Shown piece after piece: positions 57,883-64,000 of a DNA stretch of 64,000 bases (positions are counted from its first letter, which is position 1; the number at the start of each line of letters is the position of its first letter). The notes beneath the pieces were generated by a model. The model did not search any database, was not told the origin of the DNA, and worked only from the letters and a program-made list of their open reading frames with translations. The stretch lies in NCBI RefSeq assembly GCF_001411555.2, contig NC_049911.1, positions 3,782,001 to 3,846,000 on the forward strand, read 5' to 3'. Source of the stretch: Juglans regia (taxonomy: Eukaryota; Streptophyta; Magnoliopsida; Fagales; Juglandaceae). The position numbers and the translations under genes are program-made.

Positions 57883-60800
57883 ATGGGTTCCAAGGCAGGT
57901 TGAGACAGAGAAATCCCTAATTTTTCTACTTCGGTTTTTCTCTCATTTTCAATTGTTTTTTTTTATATATTTTACATCCAAACGTTTACATACACTCGCA
58001 TTATATGAAATAATGTATAATGTGTGTATTTATTTTCAGGTGGAAATTCCAGTGACCTATGGGCAGAAATCGTAGCCACTGAAAACCAACAACAAAAGCA
58101 ACAAGTTGAAGTGATTTACAGAAGAAGAAGAACCCAGAAAACCCCTCAAGATGTAGACTTGTACGGTCTTCAGCATTCATATTCTCCTCCTTTTTGAATT
58201 GCTGTTTATTATTTGTTATTTTTGTATTCTATTGTTTTTTTTTTTCAGGAAGCAGCCGATTTTAAGTCGTCGGAATGGGAATCGGATGAGTTTGGCGGGC
58301 GAGGCCGCCAACAAGCGAGTTAGTTGGAACCGGTCCCTTTCCACCAGGTTATAAAATTGGGCTCCGGTCTTTTATGTTTAAAATTTGTGAATTTCTTTAA
58401 AAGAAAATTGTTTTGTTTTGGGTTAACGTTCGGTTTGCTTGTTTTATAAGTTTTTTGGGTGTGCCGTTTTTCGTGGTTGTATCCGTTGGCTTATTTATTC
58501 TTGATTTACTTTTCTGTTTAAAAGAGCCATGCTGATCACTTCCACCATGATAAACTTTAGAAGTGTGTGAGCAGGAAATCTTATGGCATATCTATTTTCT
58601 GATATCAGTTTTTTGGTGGTGGGATTTGAGGAAGAAAACCAAAAATTTACAATTAGTTCGTGATTATGCTTGGATTCAGTTCTCTATTGCACGCGAATGT
58701 TCTTTACCTTGATGGCTGCTTTGAGTTTTGTCAGTTGTATATCTGCATGTTTCATGTTGGATGCATACTTCAACTGACATATTTCAACGAAAGGAAGCTG
58801 CAAACATTGACCTATTATGTGGATTACTGAGAGATTACTCATTCTGTTTGGTTTTAGTATGCTTATCGGAAATAGGCTGCATCATACTGACTAATGAGAG
58901 ACATATTTACTTTTATGTTTTCCCTGAACAGTTGACATATATCTTCGTGTTTCCTGTGGTTTGTTCTAACGTTAACTGTTGTCGCATTGTATGTTTTAAT
59001 TTAATTTTCTGTTTGACAGAGGAAGGACAAGTATTGCTGTTGGTACTTGCGTGGATTATCAGCCTCAAGGGAAGCAGGCTAGACGAAAAGGAAAACCTGC
59101 TCTACCCAAAGTATGACTCTTTTACCTTGGTTTTTCAGTGGTATTACCTCAAGTGTTATTATCCTTTCCAGTTTAGTAAAACGATTACGCTGTTGGTCTG
59201 TGGTTTTCCAGTTGTTGTTCTTAGTATTTTGCAGTAACTTCATGATGTCTTATCGCTTTGAATTTTCAAGGGAAAATTTGTACAAGCTCCAACTTTTGAG
59301 AAGGAGAGGGCATACTTTCAAGAGGTCGATGCCTTTGAGCTGTTGGAGGAGAGTCCCTCGCCCAAGAACTTCAGTACATGGGCCAAGGGCACTCAAACTA
59401 ACAATATTGCAATACCACGTTTGTCCTCAAGACTAGAGAAATGGCTGATTTCGAGGAAATTAAACCATACTTGTGGACCTTCCAGCACACTGTCGAAGAT
59501 ATTAGAAACTCCAGCCATGCCCTTGGAACCTATATGTGGCGATGATTTAAATTCCTCAAATTTGAGAACTCCAGAAAAATCTTCTATGAAGACTAATTCG
59601 AAGTTGCTTGCGGTCCATAGCAGATTAAGTTCGATTTTAGCTGATAAAGATGCACTTGAGAGGGATCACAATTCAAAATATAGAAATTTAGTATCAGGGA
59701 GTGAGGGTCAAAGGTGTTGTGAAGATTTAGAGGTTGCTGTCAGGAAACTCTCTCTGGCATCAACGTCGGTTTCCTTTGATGGTGATCAGTTGGATCCCTT
59801 TGCCGCATTATTAGCAGTTTGTGGACAGCCATCTCCTTCAAAGCTAAAGGATGTATTCTTCAAGTATTGGTTTGTCACTTATTCCCAACTTGTCAGTGTA
59901 TGAGTATATATTTCACATACATGGTCACCCTGGTTGATTTCCTCGATGCTCTTCCATAAGTTTGTCATGAGTTTCATGCATAATATTAACTTATGTTTTT
60001 ACTCAAAACGGCAGTTTCTTTATGTTTGACTATTTTCTGTCGCTGCTTCTTCCAGAGTTGACTATTATGCCACTTTTGTGATTTTATTCTCAAGGTATAC
60101 GTTTATGGATTATCTCTTAATTGAGTGTGTGCAAATAAAAGCTTGTCGCTTAATAAGGGTTGTTCTCTTTCCTGTGTGCTTTCAGAACTTTTCAGAACTT
60201 GAGCTGCCCAAGCAAGGCAAATGGTAAAACCTAGAGAGAATCACTATATAGTATTTGTTTTTTTATGATAATAATAAGTAATTAGGGTATACAAACATAA
60301 GATTGCTCTGCTTCACGTGGTAATTAACACTGAAAATGTATGTTTTGACTCCTGGTAAGTTTTCCATGCTTTAAAATCTTTTGGATGCTTGTTAGCTTTA
60401 GTTTTGTAAAGATGGCATATGAGCTTGTGGAGAAAATTAGGAGGCATCAACCTAGGTTGTAATTTCTACGTGTTTCAGTCATTTGAGTGGTTTAGGAATA
60501 GGTCCTTTGTAGTAATATCATTGCAATTGTAACCTTATTGCTTTAGCTCGTGACACTTAACTTGTTGTCTTCCTTTTTGCATGAGTTTTCCTTTGAATTT
60601 GGTACTGCATTCTGAAGCTGATTAGAGATAAAACTTTCCTGCTCCAGTGAACTGGGAAATATCGCTAAAATTGGTGAAGGTACTTATGGAGAAGCATTTA
60701 AAGCTAGCAACTATGTTTGCAAAATAGTTCCTATTGACGGAGACTTGAGAGTGAATGGGGAAGTGCAGAAGGTACTTATCACGCTTCATTTATTGTTTCT

Positions 60801-63800
60801 TCAATCTGTTTCGGGTCAACATAAGGATAGCGGCTGGACACTTGCCAATGCCAGAAATATCTCGATGCCTACCTTTTGAAAATCGCTAAGTTTCCTGACG
60901 GAAATCATCTGAGGCCGTCCTCTATTATTTGAGTGCTAACATTTCTTCAAATGTTCAAGAGGGGAAAAACTAAAAGATGAAGGATAAGATGTCACTGTTT
61001 AGAAAAGAGGAGAATTCATTTCGAAAATACTTGTGGTATTTTGGGATGAATGGACTGTAAATGTCTTTTACTGTGCTGGGCTTCAATTTTATAAAAACTT
61101 TTGGTTGACTGTAGTTAACAAGTCTTGATTTATTTCTGAACCATAGTTTTGGTGCTCCAGAGGTCAGAAGAATTGCTTGAGGAGGTCATTCTTTCTCGAA
61201 CTCTCAACTGTTTAAGAGGTTGCGACGGTGATGTTTATAACGCGTGCACCACATTCATAGAAACAATAGAGTATGTATTCCTCCTAGTATGTTCAAAAGC
61301 TTCTCCATTCTTCGACTATTTATGATATTATAGAAAATGACCCTGAAATTGAAGCCTCCCCATTCTAGAAATGATTAAAGCCTCGTCATGGGTACATACT
61401 ATGATGTGCAATTAGTTCTTCAAGTTGGATTTAGCTACCACTGCCCAGACTTCTATTGTAATGTGTTGGGTTGGTCTAGGAGGTCTTTGTCAACAAGGCG
61501 TGAATTTAAATTTAGACTGGGTATGGATAGAAAAAGGTCAGTCCTTCAAATTCCCAAAAGATTGCACGACATGAACTTCACTACTAAATGTATACTTGGT
61601 AAAATTGTTACTTGTACTGTACGCTGTAGCTTTCCAGCCCTTCATGATTTGTTTCTCCTACAGTTTAAAGGTGTGCCAAGGTTCTTATGATTCTGCATTG
61701 ATCAAAGCTTGGGAAGATTGGGATGAGAATAATGGTTCAGAAAACGATCACCCCAAGGAGTTTCCAGAGAAACAGGTTACTTATTGTCTTTATGCTTGAT
61801 GCTTGTAATAGTTGCGTACCCTATCCCTTTTTTTGCCTGACAAGTAACTACTCTTTACTTCCAACTTGCACAAGACTCGTACAATGGCTTTGTCTGTGGG
61901 TGGAAAGTGCTTATTTTTTCAAAACTCTCTTTTTAGGAGTAAAAGAGTTTTTTCTAGTTCTATTATAAATTTTAAGTTCTGGCATATTGATTCTTTTTTA
62001 TTTGGTTCTTTTTTGGTTGATTCTTTTTTATTTAACTTTTCTGACAAAGTTGCATTCAGTGCTATGTCGTATTTGTGTTAGAACATGGCGGCAAGGATCT
62101 TGAAAGCTTTATACTTTTGAACTTCGATGAGGCACGGAGTTTGTTAGTTCAGGTGATTTGCAGATTAGAGTTTGGTTAAAATGTTAAGTCTAGTCATGAA
62201 GATGGGATCTTTTATGTAACTGATTCTCCTTTGTGCACTTTAGGTTACAGCTGCGCTGGCTGTGGCTGAAGCTGCATATGAATTTGAACACCGAGATCTC
62301 CACTGGTCTGCTTACTTGCCAATCTATCCAAGCAATAGTTCTTCTTTGCTTTGGCTGACTCTTGAATATGTATTTATTACAGGGGAAACATACTTTTAAG
62401 GCGGAATGATTCTGAAACATTGCAGTTCATTCTTGAGGGGAAGCATATATCTGTCAGAACATTCGGATTGTTAATATCAATAATTGACTTCACGCTTTCA
62501 AGAATCAATACTGGTATTTTTTTTCTAACTTTTCGCTAGGTGCTTGATACTGTAAAGGGTATTCTTTTGTTTTTTAAAAATAAATTTAGCGTCATTAACA
62601 AGCATCCTATAATGCATAGGTGAGGAAATACTATTTTTAGACCTAGCCTCGGATCCTGATCTCTTCAATGGTCCAAAAGGAGATAGACAAGTAAGGGATT
62701 GGACTGGAATTTATAAATTTCTTCTAGTATTTTTTTTTTTCTTCCTGACATCACTCGAGTTGTTAATTTTTATATGCAGTCAGAAACGTATAGAAAGATG
62801 AAGGAGCTCACAGATGATTGCTGGGATGGAAGGTATTGTAACCAATATGATTAATTTTAGCCGTGACATTCTAATGAATTATATATTATGGGAGGGATTT
62901 TTTCTCTACTGGTTTTACTTTTATACGTTAATCTGGATACATCTAAAGATGTTCACATATGGGAGAATTTCAAAATGTTCTGGTTGCTAAATCATTTAAT
63001 AAAAGAGTCGTGCTACACAAAAGTTTCACGTTCTGCACACCACTTAAAAATATTATATAAAATATGAAATATGATGGTAAAAAAATAAAATCATATATTT
63101 TTAAGTGGTGTGCAGGAGTGTGGGACTTATGTTTAAAATTTTTCTTAATAAAATGAACAAAATGTTTCTTTTCTCCTGCAAGTTATTTTTTTCTCTACAA
63201 GTTTTTATTAATGCCGACTCATTGTTATTTCATATTTTTCAGTTTTCCTAGAACAAATGTGCTATGGTTGCTGTATTTGGTGGATATACTACTCCTGAAG
63301 AAATCGTTTGTAAGTTTTCCTCTAAAGTTTTAGCAAATTAGTGAGTCTGGTTGCATGACTCAACTGTAGATCTTGAACACTTAAAGCAAACTGCTTCTTT
63401 TATGGGGTTATAACTTATATCTGTGTGACTTCCTTGGTCCAACCCTTTTTTTTTTGGACAATTAAGTCCAGCCTTCACTCGAAACTTAACAAAGTGAAGC
63501 AGCATCTTCAACTTTCTTTACCATTAGAAATCTGGCATGTTTGTCTAAACTCTAACTTGATGTTATGACAGTCATGAATGAGTTTTTACTCTGATTGAAT
63601 CCACCATGGGATGAACTTGAGACTGATTAATGTCTTATTTATTTTATATTTATTCCCGTTATGAACCTAAGATAAGAAAGTAATGACAAGTTGATCAATT
63701 CTGTGGCAGGAACGCAACTCAAAAAATGAAAGAGATTTGCGCGCCCTGAAAAAACGTCTAGATAAGTATCAGTCAGCCAAAGAGGCAATTTTTGATCCTT

Positions 63801-63835
63801 TCTTCAGTGAATTGTTGATCATGGCGTGTGAGTGA
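57883..63835 (+). CDS. HASPIN: Haspin, histone H3 Thr3 kinase
   Basis: Atypical protein kinase that phosphorylates histone H3 at Thr3 in mitosis, directing the chromosomal passenger complex to centromeres (family knowledge). Exons: 57883-57898, 58040-58160, 58249-58347, 59020-59110, 59271-59869, 60648-60771, 61161-61270, 61664-61775, 62060-62152, 62244-62305, 62383-62513, 62620-62690, 62780-62832, 63243-63309 and 63710-63835. Phases agree at all 14 junctions; 624 aa, family about 600. Seen: plant N-terminal motifs DLWAEI, FELLEESPSPK and LNHTCGPSSTLSKI. The kinase has glycine loop IGEGTYGEAF (317-326), Lys334, EHRDLHWGN with Asp473, and DFT at 511-513 in place of DFG, the Haspin hallmark. The two splice choices I was least sure of are the donor at 58161 and the donor at 59870; both were set by reading phase. 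Its C-terminal half is strongly conserved with Arabidopsis Haspin as I recall it. Confidence 0.96.
63006..63150. repeat. MITE in Haspin intron 13
   Basis: Starts GAGTCGTGCTACACAAAAGT; GCACACCACTTAAAAATAT is inverted as ATATTTTTAAGTGGTGTGC inside it. The AAGTGGTGTGYAGGAGTGTG block recurs at about 26830, close to ERD6-like exon 1. No coding capacity. Confidence 0.6.
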
Positions 63836-64000
63836 GAAGTGGGGGAAGCAAAAGAGGTGGTGGTGACAGAAAAGAAAAGATGGTGTTTGTCTTGTACATA
63901 TTTAGCAGGATGTGGGGCAGATGATCATTGTTTAAAGTTGGTATCTTCTTCATAGTTTGTGAAATATATGATGCTAAATGTGATTATTAAAGGATATGAG

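Noticed and set aside
60191..60224. Possible extra Haspin exon (AACTTTTCAGAACTTGAGC..., after TTTCAG)
   Set aside because: Joining exon 5 (TATTG) directly to 60648 (TGAACTGGG) gives FFKYCELGNIAKIGEG, which matches the family without gap. The extra piece would break the phase.
1..64000. tRNA or rRNA genes
   Set aside because: I looked for B-box-like GGTTCGAATCC with acceptor pairing and for rRNA cores and saw none. The TGGTATCA strings are retrotransposon primer sites. A covariance-model scan would be decisive.

Overview
This is plant nuclear DNA. Genes are split into many short GT-AG exons, the DNA between them is AT-rich, and plant transposon families fill introns and spacers. The gene families point to a eudicot. 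The abundance of short MITEs with (CTCATCTCAACT)-like ends reminded me of woody Fagales (walnut, hickory, oak), but that is only a weak inference.

Four host genes can be rebuilt exon by exon with reading phase conserved across every junction. (1) A PDR-type ABCG transporter lies on the minus strand (<1..9557). Sixteen exons, 856 residues, are in the window and the C-terminal half is outside. (2) An ERD6-like sugar transporter lies on the minus strand (11862..27120; 18 exons, 470 aa). It is stretched to 15 kb by a LINE in intron 2 and a gag/pol-less LTR element in intron 13. (3) A receptor-like kinase of the At5g18500/At2g42960 type lies on the minus strand (31567..40503; 7 coding exons, 510 aa, plus a 5'UTR intron). 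A rearranged Ty1-copia element sits in intron 4. (4) The histone H3 kinase Haspin lies on the plus strand (57883..63835; 15 exons, 624 aa).

The spaces between hold mobile DNA. 9.6-11.9 kb has an AT microsatellite and two Tourist-like MITEs. 27.1-31.6 kb has a hAT element with a perfect 8-bp duplication, a CACTA-like end, and a 336-bp TRIM retrotransposon with LTRs, PBS and PPT. 41.1-49.6 kb has a cluster of Tourist-like MITEs, a four-copy tandem array of about 384 bp, and a Mutator-like element with a perfect 9-bp duplication. 49.6-55.0 kb is a young Ty1-copia element with one continuous Gag-Pol frame. 55.0-57.9 kb is AT-rich spacer with MITE remnants.

The four host genes do not form a functional unit; their proximity is ordinary eukaryotic gene order. 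The most unusual items are: the copia element whose gag-RT block is inverted between intact LTRs and a perfect target duplication; an LTR end that probably supplies the branch point of a host intron; a GC-AG intron in the sugar transporter; LINE ORFs overlapping as ATGA; the TRIM; and the intact copia Gag-Pol whose protease reads DSD instead of DSG. I found no convincing previously unknown protein system.
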